DNA of 64,000 nucleotides from Sandaracinaceae bacterium (GTDB taxonomy: Bacteria > Myxococcota_A > Polyangia > Polyangiales > Sandaracinaceae). Shown here piece by piece: positions 32,840 through 41,853 of the stretch. Location of the stretch: NCBI GenBank assembly GCA_040218145.1, contig JAVJQK010000127.1, positions 124,001 to 188,000 of the forward strand. Reading direction: 5' to 3'. The translations under genes and the position numbers were made by a program. Below the pieces are notes generated by a model. That model had not been told where the DNA came from. It was given only the letters and a program-made list of their open reading frames with translations, and did not search any database. The first letter of the stretch is position 1. Every line of letters starts with the position of its first letter.

Positions 32840-34000
32840 GTGCTCGCTGGACCGCTCCATGGCCTGCGCGTCTCCTTCGTGGCGCTCGAGGCGTTCCCCA
32901 ACGCGAAGGGCTCGGGCACGCGCATCGGGCAGATGACCCGCGCGCTCGCGGACGCGGGGGCCGAGGTCAGCGTGCTCTCCCTCCCGGGGCGCACCGACGA
33001 GGCCCACCCGCGCGTGCGCCTGCGGCCGGTCCCGATCGCCGAGGGCAACTACCTCGCGCGGGCGCTCGCCTTCCGGGACGCGGTGGCCCGAGAGCTGCGC
33101 GCGCTCCGGCCCGACGTCGTGCACTTTCGTGGACCCTTCGAGGGGCAGGCGGCGGCGGCGTACGCAGAGGACACGAAGGCGCGCGCCGTCTTCGAGGTCA
33201 ACGGCTTGCCCTGCGTCGAGCTCCGCTATCACTACCCGCGCTTCGCCGAGGACCCCTCCCTCGAGGGGCGTCTCCGCACGCTGGAGGCGAAGCTGCTCGG
33301 CGCGGCCGACCTCGTGCTGACCCAGAGCGAGACGACGCGCGACTTCCTCCGGCACCGTGGGCTGCGCGGCGAGGCGCGCGTGATCCACAACGGCGCGAAG
33401 CTCATCGCGCCGTCGGCGGGGGCGCAGGACGCGGCCCTTTATACGGGGAGCCTGACGCCCTGGCAGGGCCTGCCCGAGCTGCTCATGGCGCTGCGGCGCG
33501 CGCGGCGCGAGGGCGGGGAGGCGATCCGTCTGAAGGTGGTGGGGCCGGCGAAGAAGCGGTGGCGCCGTCAGATCGCGCGGGCCGCGAAGCGGCTGAAGGT
33601 CGAGGACGGGCTCGAGCTCGTCTCGGCGGTCCCGCGGGACGAGCTGGCGTCGCTCGTCGCGCAGGCGCCCTTCTGCGTCGCCCCGCTCCGCCGCGATCTG
33701 CGCAACGACGTGCAGGGCTGCAACCCCATCAAGCTCTACGAGTACATGGCGGCCGGCCGGGCGGTGCTCGCGACCGACCTGCGCTGCGTGCGCGAGATCG
33801 TGACGCACGACGAGACCGGCTGGCTGGTCCGCCCGAACCCGAAGGCGCTCGCCGAGGGCCTCCTCCGGCTGGCGGGTGACCCGGCCCTGCGCGAGCGGCT
33901 GGGCGAAGCGGCGCGTCGAACGATCGAGGAGGGCGGCACGTGGGCGCATCGCCGCGCCGAGCTGGTCGAGGCCTACGAGGCGCTCCTCGCCCGCGCGTAG
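32840..34000 (+). CDS. Glycosyltransferase family 4-like protein
   Basis: A 386-residue GT-B glycosyltransferase starting at GTG 32840. The N-terminal Rossmann region is SFVALEAFPNAKGSGTRIGQMTRALADAGAEVSVLSLPGR. The family 4 signature comes late: YEYMAAGRAVLATDLRCVREIVTHDETGWLVRPNP, with the conserved Glu and Gly of the nucleotide-sugar pocket. It probably adds a sugar in exopolysaccharide or glycolipid assembly. The end overlaps the convergent glycosyltransferase gene by 28 bases. Confidence 0.88.
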   Translation: MLAGPLHGLRVSFVALEAFPNAKGSGTRIGQMTRALADAGAEVSVLSLPGRTDEAHPRVRLRPVPIAEGNYLARALAFRDAVARELRALRPDVVHFRGPFEGQAAAAYAEDTKARAVFEVNGLPCVELRYHYPRFAEDPSLEGRLRTLEAKLLGAADLVLTQSETTRDFLRHRGLRGEARVIHNGAKLIAPSAGAQDAALYTGSLTPWQGLPELLMALRRARREGGEAIRLKVVGPAKKRWRRQIARAAKRLKVEDGLELVSAVPRDELASLVAQAPFCVAPLRRDLRNDVQGCNPIKLYEYMAAGRAVLATDLRCVREIVTHDETGWLVRPNPKALAEGLLRLAGDPALRERLGEAARRTIEEGGTWAHRRAELVEAYEALLARA

Positions 34001-35121
34001 ACCTCGGCCCACGCGTCGCTCTCGTCCTCGGGGCGGTGCCGCTCGAGCACGTGCGCGCGCGCCGCGGCCCCGAGCCGGTCGCGCTCTTCGCGCGGGAGGT
34101 CCAGCAGCTCTTCGATCGCCTCCGGCAGCCGGTCGAGCGCGTCGAGCCCGAGGAGCGCGCCCGTCTCGCCGTGCGCGATGAGGTCGGTGTGCCCGCCCAC
34201 CGCCGTCGCGAGCACGGGCCGGGCGGACGCCATCGCCTCGAGCACCGCGTTGGGCGTGCCCTCGTAGAGTGAAGGGAAGACCATCAGATCGCAGAGCGCC
34301 AGGAGCCGCGTGAGCCGGTCCGCGTCGCGCGCGTAGTCCACGGTGACGATCCGGGCCGCCGCCTCGGGCGCGCTGCGCTCGAACGCCTCGAAGGCCTCGC
34401 GCGCGTCGGCGCGGAGCCCTCCGATCAGGAGCAAGCGCGCGCTGCGCTGCTCACAGAGATGGGCGAAGGCGGGCAGCAAGAAGCGCATGCCCTTCTTCTC
34501 GCGCAGCTCGCCCACGAAGCCGAGCACCGCGGCGTCCGGCTCGAGCCCGAGCGCGGCGGCCAGCGTGTTGTCGCGACGCTCGGGCGAGAAGCGCGCCGCG
34601 TCCACCGAGTTGGTCACGTGCTCCACCGGGCGGTCGAAGATCGCGCTCGCCCGCTCCGCCGCGCTGCGGCTCACGGCGGTGGCCACGGTGGTGTGGCGCA
34701 TCGCGTGGGCGAGGAAGGGCAGGTCCGCGGCGCGGTACAGGCCGCGGTCGAGGTCGTTGCCGCGGATGGCGATCACCGAGCGCGCGCCGACGATCGCCGC
34801 GGCCAGCGTGGCGACGTACCCGCCGCGCGTCGCGTACATGCCGTGCACCACGTCGAGGTCGTGCTCCCGCGCGAGCTCCACCGCGTGGTCGGTCAGCGCC
34901 ATGAGGCGCCGCTCCTCGGTGGCCGGCGGCCCGAGGGGGTGCACCACGACGCCGTCCTGCTCCCGCCGCCCGCGGGCCCCGGGCGCGCTGTCCTTCGAGA
35001 AGGCCAGCAAGTGGACCTGCTCACCGCGCGCGGCGGCTTGCTTCGCGATGCGGCTGGTGGCGACGGCGAGGCCGCCGCGCCCCGGCAGCGCGCGCTCGGA
35101 GACGATCAAGACGCCAGGCAT
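33973..35121 (-). CDS. Glycosyltransferase family 4 protein
   Basis: A 382-residue GT4 enzyme. The opening SERALPGRGGLAVATSRIAKQAAARGEQVHLLAF is typical of the acceptor-binding lobe; the donor lobe shows LGFVGELREKKGMRFLLPAF, FPSLYEGTPNAVLEAMASARPVLATAVGGHTDLI with the EX7E-like glutamates. Retaining sugar transfer from a nucleotide-sugar is expected; the sugar is unknown. Convergent with the preceding GT4 gene (28-base overlap) and divergent from the MpaB-like gene. Confidence 0.9.
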   Translation of the reverse strand: MPGVLIVSERALPGRGGLAVATSRIAKQAAARGEQVHLLAFSKDSAPGARGRREQDGVVVHPLGPPATEERRLMALTDHAVELAREHDLDVVHGMYATRGGYVATLAAAIVGARSVIAIRGNDLDRGLYRAADLPFLAHAMRHTTVATAVSRSAAERASAIFDRPVEHVTNSVDAARFSPERRDNTLAAALGLEPDAAVLGFVGELREKKGMRFLLPAFAHLCEQRSARLLLIGGLRADAREAFEAFERSAPEAAARIVTVDYARDADRLTRLLALCDLMVFPSLYEGTPNAVLEAMASARPVLATAVGGHTDLIAHGETGALLGLDALDRLPEAIEELLDLPREERDRLGAAARAHVLERHRPEDESDAWAEVYARARSAS

Positions 35122-35158
35122 GGATGCGCTCTACCACGATGGGATAGGTTTCCGGCGC

Positions 35159-36388
35159 ATGACCCGCGCTCCGACCGAGTTTCGCTACTGGGATCGCCTC
35201 GAGCGGCCGGCCCATCGCTGGATGCGCCGCGCCTCGCGCGCGCTCGGGGGCTTCGACCTCGCGCCGCCCGACGACGTCGTGCGCGCCTTCGCGGACATGT
35301 ACTACGACGCCGATCCGCTCGCGGAGGCGTTCGTGCGCGACGTCTACCTCACGCGCGGCATGGCGGCGGGGCGCGCGATGCTCGAGGACGCGCTGACGAA
35401 CGGGGCCGGACCCGAGGCGCCGCCCTCGCTGCGCGCGCTCTTCGCGGACATCGACGAGGACCCGCCGTGGCTCGACCGGGATCGCCTCGAGCGCGGCGCG
35501 CGCGTCTTCCGGCGCTGGGGCACGTCCGTCTTTCGCTTCGCGGGCGCGGTGACCCTCGCCGCGTACTCCGAGAGCTCCGTCGCGAAGCCGCTCGCGCTGA
35601 CCGGCGCCTACGCAGGCGCGTCGACCAAGCACCGCTTCCTCGAGACGGCGGCCTTCTGGATCGCGGTCTCCGAGCCCGGCGGCATGCGCCCGGGTGGGGC
35701 GGGCCGCGCGTCGGCGCTGCGCGTCCGCATGATGCACGTCTTCGTGCGAGACCGCCTGCTGGCGCACCCCGACTGGGACCTCGAGGCGTGGGGCGTGCCC
35801 ATCTCGCAGGCCGACGCGCTGCTGACCCTGATGGGCGGCTCGGTCGCGCCCGGCATCGCGCTGCGGGCCATGGGCTACCGCCCGAGCCGCGCCGACATCG
35901 AGGCCACGATGCACTTCTGGCGCTACGTCGGACACGTCATGGGCGTGCGGCCGAGGTGGTACCCCGCGTCGGTCGAGGAGGCGCTGCAGCTCGCGTTCGT
36001 GACGCACGTGAAGTCCGCGCGCACGGCGGGTGAAGACGGCGTGCGATTGTGCCAATCCTGGGTCGACGCGTTCGCGGCGGGGGAGGACGCCACCCTCCGC
36101 AGCCGGCTGAGCGACGGAGTGCACCGGGGCTTCACGCGCGCCTTCCTCCCGCCCGCCGCCTACGCCGCGAACCGCCTCCCGCCCGCCGGGCCGTGGGCGC
36201 TGCTCCCCTTCGCCTGCTTCCCGTTCATCTTCGGAGCCGAGACCCTGCGCCGGGCGCTGCCGCCGCTCGAGCACGTCGCGGATCGGGCCGCTCGCTGGAG
36301 GCGCCGCCGCTGGCTCGCGCACCACACGGGCGGGCGTCCCCCGGAGTACGCGCCACGCGATCCCACCGCTACGCGGGCTCGAGCCTGA
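35159..36388 (+). CDS. Oxygenase MpaB / DUF2236-family protein
   Basis: A 409-residue protein of the MpaB/rubber-oxygenase-like family, heme-binding oxygenases acting on lipids or isoprenoids. The family-typical core is seen as ASTKHRFLETAAFW and RVRMMHVFVRDRLL followed by DWDLEAWGVPISQADALLTLMGGS. C-terminal HHTGGRPPEYAPR is Arg-rich. I chose ATG 35159; ATG 35121 would add twelve residues. It ends 20 bases inside the convergent GH44 gene. Cofactor ligands were not verified. Confidence 0.75.
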   Translation: MTRAPTEFRYWDRLERPAHRWMRRASRALGGFDLAPPDDVVRAFADMYYDADPLAEAFVRDVYLTRGMAAGRAMLEDALTNGAGPEAPPSLRALFADIDEDPPWLDRDRLERGARVFRRWGTSVFRFAGAVTLAAYSESSVAKPLALTGAYAGASTKHRFLETAAFWIAVSEPGGMRPGGAGRASALRVRMMHVFVRDRLLAHPDWDLEAWGVPISQADALLTLMGGSVAPGIALRAMGYRPSRADIEATMHFWRYVGHVMGVRPRWYPASVEEALQLAFVTHVKSARTAGEDGVRLCQSWVDAFAAGEDATLRSRLSDGVHRGFTRAFLPPAAYAANRLPPAGPWALLPFACFPFIFGAETLRRALPPLEHVADRAARWRRRRWLAHHTGGRPPEYAPRDPTATRARA

Positions 36389-37916
36389 GCAGCGAGACGC
36401 TCCGCGCGGGCACGGGCACCGTCACGCGGCCGTCGCCCATGGTCAGCGCGGGCGCGTCGCGCGCCTCGGGGGCGCCGTCGATCACGCGCCGCAGGATCCG
36501 CGCGGCGTCCATGCCCTCCACGCGCAGCTCCACGTCCAGCGCCTCGTCCGCGCGCCCGATGATCACGAGCACGAGCGCCTCGCCGTCCCGGCTCGCCCAC
36601 ACGCCGACCTGCGACAGATCGCTCGAGGCGGCGTCGACCGCCTCGGGCCCGAAGTCCGCGTAGAGCCGGAGCGCCGCGAACGCATGGTCGTGCGCCTGGT
36701 TGGTCAGCGGCCAGTAGCAGGCGGCCAGGACGCCGCGCGTGGCCATCGCGCCCAGCGCGTCCGCGACCGCGACCGCGCCCGACGGATGCGCGGCGCCGCC
36801 GTAGGCCCACTCGGTGATCGCGATCTCGGCCCCGGGCGCGGAGCCGTCGATCCAGGTCTGCAGTCGGTCGAGGAGCTTGACCGAGCCGCGCAAGTCGTCC
36901 TCGACGATCCAGGATGGCTCGAGGTACGTCGGGTCGTGCAGGCTGCGCGGGACCTGCATGCGGAGCCGCGCCACCGCGTCGCCCTCCGTGTCCTCGGTCA
37001 CGCTCACCCCGTCCGCGCGCACGTCCGGGTACCAGTGCACGTCGAGCACGTCCACGCGCCCGCGCAGCGAGCGCAGGTAGGTGCGGATGAAGTGCCGCCC
37101 GCGCGCGTCGCTCGCGCCCGTCAGCCGCGTCATCGCGGGCCAGCCGAAGCTCACGGGCCCGAAGATCTTCGCCCCCGGCGCCTCGTCTCGGATCATCGCC
37201 GCGTACTCGCGGCTCGTGTCGATGAGCTCCGCGTAGGTCAGCGCCTCGCGCCGCAGCCGCGGGTGCGTGACCGTCCAGCTCGAGGGCTCGTTGTCGAGGG
37301 CGAAGAAGACGGTCACGCCGCGCTCCTCGGCCGCCTCGCGCACGAAGCGCACGTACTCGTCCTGGCAGACCGCGCCCTCCTCGCATGCGCCCCGTTGGGA
37401 CCGCGCCACCGACCGTCGGAACCGCGTCGCCAGGTACTCGGGCGTCTGCGCCACGTCACCGTCGGCGTCCCGGTCGGCGGCCACGTGCCCGAGCATGGGC
37501 ACGGTGATCAGCGCCGCCGCCCCGCGCGCCTGCGCCGCGTCGAGCACGTCGAGCACCGCGCCTCCGGGCTCCTCGCGCGCGCTCAGGTACGCGTCGTTCT
37601 GGTGCCCGGGCGGGTCCGCGCCCGAGTTCGACGCGTTCGCCCGCCAGTTGTAGTTGCTGGTCCGGTTGCCCCCGAAGCGGATGAGCTTGGTGTAGGGGCC
37701 GAGCGCCTCGAGGTCGGCCAGCCCGTTGATGCCGTAGACGTAGGGCGAGATGGGCCGGCCCTCCGCTCGCGCGTCGACCGTGATCCGCAGCGTGTCGTCC
37801 ACGGGCTCCCCCTCCGCGGTCTCCTCCTCCTGGGTGGTCGCGCGCGGCGAGTCCCCCTCACAGCCGGCGCAGCCGGTCAGCAGGGCGAAGCAAGACAGCA
37901 CGATCCAGGCACGCAT
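36369..37916 (-). CDS. Lipoprotein glycoside hydrolase, family GH44-like
   Basis: A 515-residue secreted enzyme starting MRAWIVLSCF at 37916, with lipobox LTGC (Cys16). The GH44 pattern is clear: SPYVYGINGLADLEALGPY, IRFGGNRTSNYNWRANASNSGAD, FALDNEPSSW (acid/base Glu), DVLDVHWYPD and EIAITEWAYGG (nucleophile Glu). A C-terminal beta-domain of about 80 residues follows. GH44 enzymes cleave xyloglucan and cellulose-like glucans, so surface degradation of plant or microbial polysaccharide is likely. It would be anchored in the outer membrane. Convergent with the MpaB-like gene. Confidence 0.85.
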   Translation of the reverse strand: MRAWIVLSCFALLTGCAGCEGDSPRATTQEEETAEGEPVDDTLRITVDARAEGRPISPYVYGINGLADLEALGPYTKLIRFGGNRTSNYNWRANASNSGADPPGHQNDAYLSAREEPGGAVLDVLDAAQARGAAALITVPMLGHVAADRDADGDVAQTPEYLATRFRRSVARSQRGACEEGAVCQDEYVRFVREAAEERGVTVFFALDNEPSSWTVTHPRLRREALTYAELIDTSREYAAMIRDEAPGAKIFGPVSFGWPAMTRLTGASDARGRHFIRTYLRSLRGRVDVLDVHWYPDVRADGVSVTEDTEGDAVARLRMQVPRSLHDPTYLEPSWIVEDDLRGSVKLLDRLQTWIDGSAPGAEIAITEWAYGGAAHPSGAVAVADALGAMATRGVLAACYWPLTNQAHDHAFAALRLYADFGPEAVDAASSDLSQVGVWASRDGEALVLVIIGRADEALDVELRVEGMDAARILRRVIDGAPEARDAPALTMGDGRVTVPVPARSVSLLRLEPA

Positions 37917-37999
37917 CTGCCCCCTATCTGTCCCCGAAGCCGCCATCCACCAAGACCGCCGCGTGGGGAGCGCGTCTCCACTCCGCGCTGCCTCGGGGC

Positions 38000-38764
38000 T
38001 CACTGCCGAGCGCGTAGGTTGTACTTCGCGATGCAGTAGAGGGCCCGGACGCCGTCGCGCCAGCCGATCTTCTTGCCCTCGTCGTAGGTTCGACCCGCGT
38101 AGCTGATCCCGACCTCGTAGATGCGGACGCCGGGGCGCCGCGCCACCTTCGCGGTGATCTCGGGCTCGAACCCGAACCGGTCCTCTTCGATCTCCACCCC
38201 CTCGAGGACCTCTCGCCGGAACGCCTTGTAGCAGGTCTCCATGTCGGTGAGGTTCAGGTTGCTGAGCATGTTCGAGGCGGACGTGAGCACTTTGTTGCCG
38301 ACGGAGTGCCAGTAGTACAGGACCCGGTGAGGGCCGGCGCCGGAGAAGCGGGAGCCGTACACGACGTCCGCCCTGCCCTCGAGGATGGGCGCGAGAAGCT
38401 TCGGGTACTCCCCGGGGTCGTACTCGAGGTCGGCGTCCTGAACGAGGACAATCTCGCCCGTAGCCGCCTCGAAGCCTGCTCGAAGCGCCGCGCCCTTCCC
38501 ACGGTTCTCTGGTTGGAGAATCACCCGGGTTCGCGGGCTGTCCGCGAGCGTGGCGAGCAGCTCTCGGCTGCGGTCCGTGGAGCCGTCGTCGACGAGGATG
38601 ATCTCGAGCTGCCAGCGCAGGCCCGTCTGCGGCCTCGCCTCCGACTCACGGACGCGGCGCACCAGCTCGAGGAGGGTGCGCTCCTCGTTGAACACGGGGA
38701 TGACCGCCGAGACGAGCGTGACGTGATCAGAGCTTCGTTGCATGACAGATGAGTCCGAGGCCAA
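38000..38764 (-). CDS. Glycosyltransferase family 2 (dolichyl/polyprenyl-phosphate sugar transferase-like)
   Basis: A 254-residue GT-A enzyme with [40 protein letters not shown] and [19 protein letters not shown]. The DXD-like metal site is DAD. No C-terminal membrane helices are present, as in soluble DPM1-type enzymes, which transfer a sugar to a polyprenyl-phosphate carrier. It overlaps the methyltransferase gene start by 38 bases; ATG 38743 is an alternative start. It is grouped with two membrane GT39-like proteins that would use such a carrier. Confidence 0.88.
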   Translation of the reverse strand: MASDSSVMQRSSDHVTLVSAVIPVFNEERTLLELVRRVRESEARPQTGLRWQLEIILVDDGSTDRSRELLATLADSPRTRVILQPENRGKGAALRAGFEAATGEIVLVQDADLEYDPGEYPKLLAPILEGRADVVYGSRFSGAGPHRVLYYWHSVGNKVLTSASNMLSNLNLTDMETCYKAFRREVLEGVEIEEDRFGFEPEITAKVARRPGVRIYEVGISYAGRTYDEGKKIGWRDGVRALYCIAKYNLRARQ

Positions 38765-39467
38765 TGGGGGGTGGACGGCGCTCCAGGCGCCGCACGATCG
38801 GGACCAAGCGGTCGAAGGCGTGCGTCTGGTGCGTCGAGAGGGACGCGCGCCGGAGTAGCCTCCCGTTGAGCAGCCAGCCGAGCAGACCGACGGCGTTCAT
38901 GTAGTGAAGGCGGTCGACGCGAAGGCCGGCCCCCTCCATCAGGGCGCGAAACGACCGCTTGCCGTATCGCCGATAGTGCAGGAGGTGCCGGTCGAGGGAG
39001 CCGTACGCCCAGTCACAAGCGGGGACATAGCTCAGCAGGCGCCCACCTGGGCGGAGCCGACCCGCGAGGGCCTCCACCGCCGACAGGTCGTCTTCGACGT
39101 GCTCGATCACGTTCAGCGAGACGATGGCGTCGAAGCGACGCTCACGGATCTCACTTGGCATGTCGCGACCCAGCTCGTACTGGACCACCCGGACGTCACG
39201 TCTCCCGTCGAAGCGTCGCTGCAACTCCGAGACGTAGCTCGTGGACATCTCACTGACGGTGAGACTGTCGCAGGCCTCCGCGATCAGCGCTGACATGTTC
39301 CCGATCCCGGCTCCGATCTCCAGCACGTCGCCCTGGAGGCCGTCCGCGAGCGCCTCGAAGTACCAGCGATTGATGCGCGGCGTCTCCGCGAAGGTTTCGA
39401 GCGCGGAGAGCCCATGGTGCGCGACCGGAAACGCGCGCTTCCTCGAGACTTCACTGGGCCGGTCCAT
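38727..39467 (-). CDS. Class I SAM-dependent methyltransferase
   Basis: A 246-residue methyltransferase starting [11 protein letters not shown] at 39467. Motif I is [20 protein letters not shown], acidic loop [14 protein letters not shown], and post-[35 protein letters not shown]. It resembles methyltransferases found in glycan or polyketide gene clusters. It overlaps the GT2 gene at its 3' end, so both belong to one operon with the large membrane protein upstream (11-base gap). Confidence 0.87.
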   Translation of the reverse strand: MDRPSEVSRKRAFPVAHHGLSALETFAETPRINRWYFEALADGLQGDVLEIGAGIGNMSALIAEACDSLTVSEMSTSYVSELQRRFDGRRDVRVVQYELGRDMPSEIRERRFDAIVSLNVIEHVEDDLSAVEALAGRLRPGGRLLSYVPACDWAYGSLDRHLLHYRRYGKRSFRALMEGAGLRVDRLHYMNAVGLLGWLLNGRLLRRASLSTHQTHAFDRLVPIVRRLERRPPPIGLGLICHATKL

Positions 39468-39478
39468 CGGCGCGAGGG

Positions 39479-41746
39479 TTACCGTGCCGTGAAGCGACCG
39501 TCCACCAGAACTGCCCTCCCGTGGAGCGTCAACGCCAAGTCCGCGCCGGCTCGGGGCACGGGCAGGCGGTGCACGTGCACGCGGCCTCCTGCCAGGTCGG
39601 CGAGGTCGATGCGCTCTGTCATCTGGTCGTCGAAGGCGATCTCGAGGGTGCCCGCGCTCGGGAGCTCGTCCGCGAGGGCGACGCGCAGTTCGAGCGTTTC
39701 CCCCTCGGCCACCGTCGGCCACCGGACGGTCCGAGGTCGGCTCGGGCTCGCGGTGAGCAGGAACATCTCCGACTCCCGTCCGCCCACGTGCAGCGGAGCG
39801 CTGGTGGCCAGACCCGTTTCCCCGTGAACGCCGCGGTCGAGCGTCGCGCACTCCCAGTTGAGGTGCTCCCAGGCCAGGAAATCGCACGGCGTGGTGCCGG
39901 AGTAAACCTCCGCGTGGCGCACCCCTCCGGGGCTCGCGATCCGAAAGCTCGTGTCACCGCGCCGCGCCGCGCCGATCGCCACGAGCGCGCTCGCGACGCC
40001 GACGAGCAGGATCATGGCGCGGGGGCGGTCGAGGCGGCGCCACGCGAGCGTGAGCGCGCTCCCCGCGTGCTCCAGCGTCGCCGGCAGGGCGACACAGCCG
40101 CAGGCGAGCGCAAAGAGCGGCGTGCTGCCCGATCCCAGGCTGGCGAGCCGAGGGACCGCGAGCAAGACGAGCGGCGCGAGCAGCCACGCGCGGCGCCGCA
40201 GAAGCGGCACCCCGATGAGGGCCAGCGCTCCGAGCGCGATCGGCGTCGGGGCCTGCCACCAGGTGTCGCCGGGGGAGTCGCTCGCGAGGACGGCCACACC
40301 CGCCGCTCCGCACGCGAGCCCCAGGGCGACAGCCGTTCGCTTCACCGCCAGCGAGAGCATCACCAACAGCGCGAAGCCCAGATCGATGGACGGAGTCGCG
40401 AGCCGATCCAGCACCCCGGGGAGCGTCCCGAGCACGAGCGGCGCGAGCACCGTGAGCCGGGTTCCTCGGGCGCGGCGCGCCACGAGCGCGGCGGCGAACG
40501 CCAACGCGCCGGAGAAGAGGGCGCCCCCAGCCAGGCTCGCGGCGGCTTCTCCCTCGAGCGTCGACAGCGCCGAGCCTCGGCTCGCCACCACCATCGCGGC
40601 GATCGCGAAGGCCGCCACGCCGGGGGCGCGCAGCCCTGGTCGCCGACGGAGAACCGTACTGACGCCGTCCAGGGTCATCGCGATGGCCGGCGTCAGGAGC
40701 GCGAGCGTCGGCCACAGGAACCGATCACCGTACCAGGTGTACTTGGCGAAGACGGCGACGGAGGCGACCACGGCGTAGAGGATCGCGACCCCGAGGCCCC
40801 GCCGTCGCCAGAGGGCCCACGCGAGCCCCGGACCGGCGAGCGCGAGGAACGTGGAGCGGTGGCTCACGCCGTACGGGCCGCCCCACAGGGCGCCGAGACC
40901 CTGACTCAGCGGTACGTCGAAGGCGCCGCCCACGTCGGCCAAAGACAACGTGCCATCCACGCGCACCAGCACTCGGTTGTAGCCGCTCCACCAGGGTGCG
41001 CCGTAGAGCATCCAGTTCGCCGCCGCGATCACCGCGATCATCCCGGTGCCCGCCAGCAACGCGCGCCCGAGCGTGGCGCGGTCGCCTCGCAGCATCGCGA
41101 GGATGGCGAGCGCCGGGACCCAGAGGAGAACGGTGGGGCGGCACATCACGGCCAGGCCGACGAGGAACCCGGCCCATGCCCCCCGTCGCCACGACAGCGC
41201 GGTCAGCGCGAGCGCGAACAGGCCGAGGATCAGGACGTCGACGTGGTAGTCGTAGACATACTCGCGGAGGCTGGTGGCGAGGGTCGCTCCGAACACCGCC
41301 GCGGCGGCGGCGGGGCTGGAAGCCCAGCGCTGACAGAACGCGAAGAGCGCGCCGCCCGCGAGCCCGAAGAAGAGCACGTTGAACAGCAGCGTGCCCAGTA
41401 GCCCGAAGGCCCAGAAGAGCGGAGTCGAGAGGATCGGCAGCGCGATGGTGTGCTTGGGCATCCGACGCCCATCGGCGCCGCGCGCCAAGTTGCTCCACGA
41501 GGCGTCGAGATCGTGGTTCCACCCGAGGTCGTCCTCGTACCAGCTGGCGGCGAACTCCTCCTGGACGAAGCTCGCTTCCTCCACCAGCGTCGTGTTCACG
41601 TTGACGTAGAAACGCCCGTCGCGCTGGATCCACGTGCTGGGGACGTATTGCGTCGCCGCCTGTACGCCTGCCACAAGGAGGATGGCCAAGGCGACACTCG
41701 GCACCAACCTCGAGCCGAAGGACGGCAAGGGATCCGCTGCCTTCAC
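39479..41746 (-). CDS. Large polytopic membrane protein, GT39/PMT-like
   Basis: A 755-residue protein with about eleven to thirteen transmembrane segments. The N-terminal hydrophobic segment precedes a long extracytoplasmic loop carrying the acidic pair and Asp-rich EDDLGWNHDLDASW, in the position where C-type (polyprenyl-phosphate-dependent) glycosyltransferases have their catalytic Asp. LREYVYDYHVDVLILGLFALALTAL follows. The C-terminal about 170 residues form a soluble extracytoplasmic domain. The GT2 enzyme downstream could supply the lipid-linked sugar. Family is inferred from topology, not from a clear motif. Confidence 0.72.
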   Translation of the reverse strand: MKAADPLPSFGSRLVPSVALAILLVAGVQAATQYVPSTWIQRDGRFYVNVNTTLVEEASFVQEEFAASWYEDDLGWNHDLDASWSNLARGADGRRMPKHTIALPILSTPLFWAFGLLGTLLFNVLFFGLAGGALFAFCQRWASSPAAAAAVFGATLATSLREYVYDYHVDVLILGLFALALTALSWRRGAWAGFLVGLAVMCRPTVLLWVPALAILAMLRGDRATLGRALLAGTGMIAVIAAANWMLYGAPWWSGYNRVLVRVDGTLSLADVGGAFDVPLSQGLGALWGGPYGVSHRSTFLALAGPGLAWALWRRRGLGVAILYAVVASVAVFAKYTWYGDRFLWPTLALLTPAIAMTLDGVSTVLRRRPGLRAPGVAAFAIAAMVVASRGSALSTLEGEAAASLAGGALFSGALAFAAALVARRARGTRLTVLAPLVLGTLPGVLDRLATPSIDLGFALLVMLSLAVKRTAVALGLACGAAGVAVLASDSPGDTWWQAPTPIALGALALIGVPLLRRRAWLLAPLVLLAVPRLASLGSGSTPLFALACGCVALPATLEHAGSALTLAWRRLDRPRAMILLVGVASALVAIGAARRGDTSFRIASPGGVRHAEVYSGTTPCDFLAWEHLNWECATLDRGVHGETGLATSAPLHVGGRESEMFLLTASPSRPRTVRWPTVAEGETLELRVALADELPSAGTLEIAFDDQMTERIDLADLAGGRVHVHRLPVPRAGADLALTLHGRAVLVDGRFTAR

Positions 41747-41853
41747 GCGGCCGAGCCTACACCGAAGCCACGGGCGCGCACCTCCCCGTGGTGGAGATCA
41801 CGGCGGCGCGCCTACGGTTCCTCTACGGTGCCGGCACAGCAGAAGGAGACCGG

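Noticed and set aside
39521-41401. 626-codon plus-strand frame opposite the large GT39-like membrane protein
   Set aside because: Its composition is Arg/Glu/Gln/His low complexity, and the opposite strand encodes a clear membrane protein with normal start and operon context.
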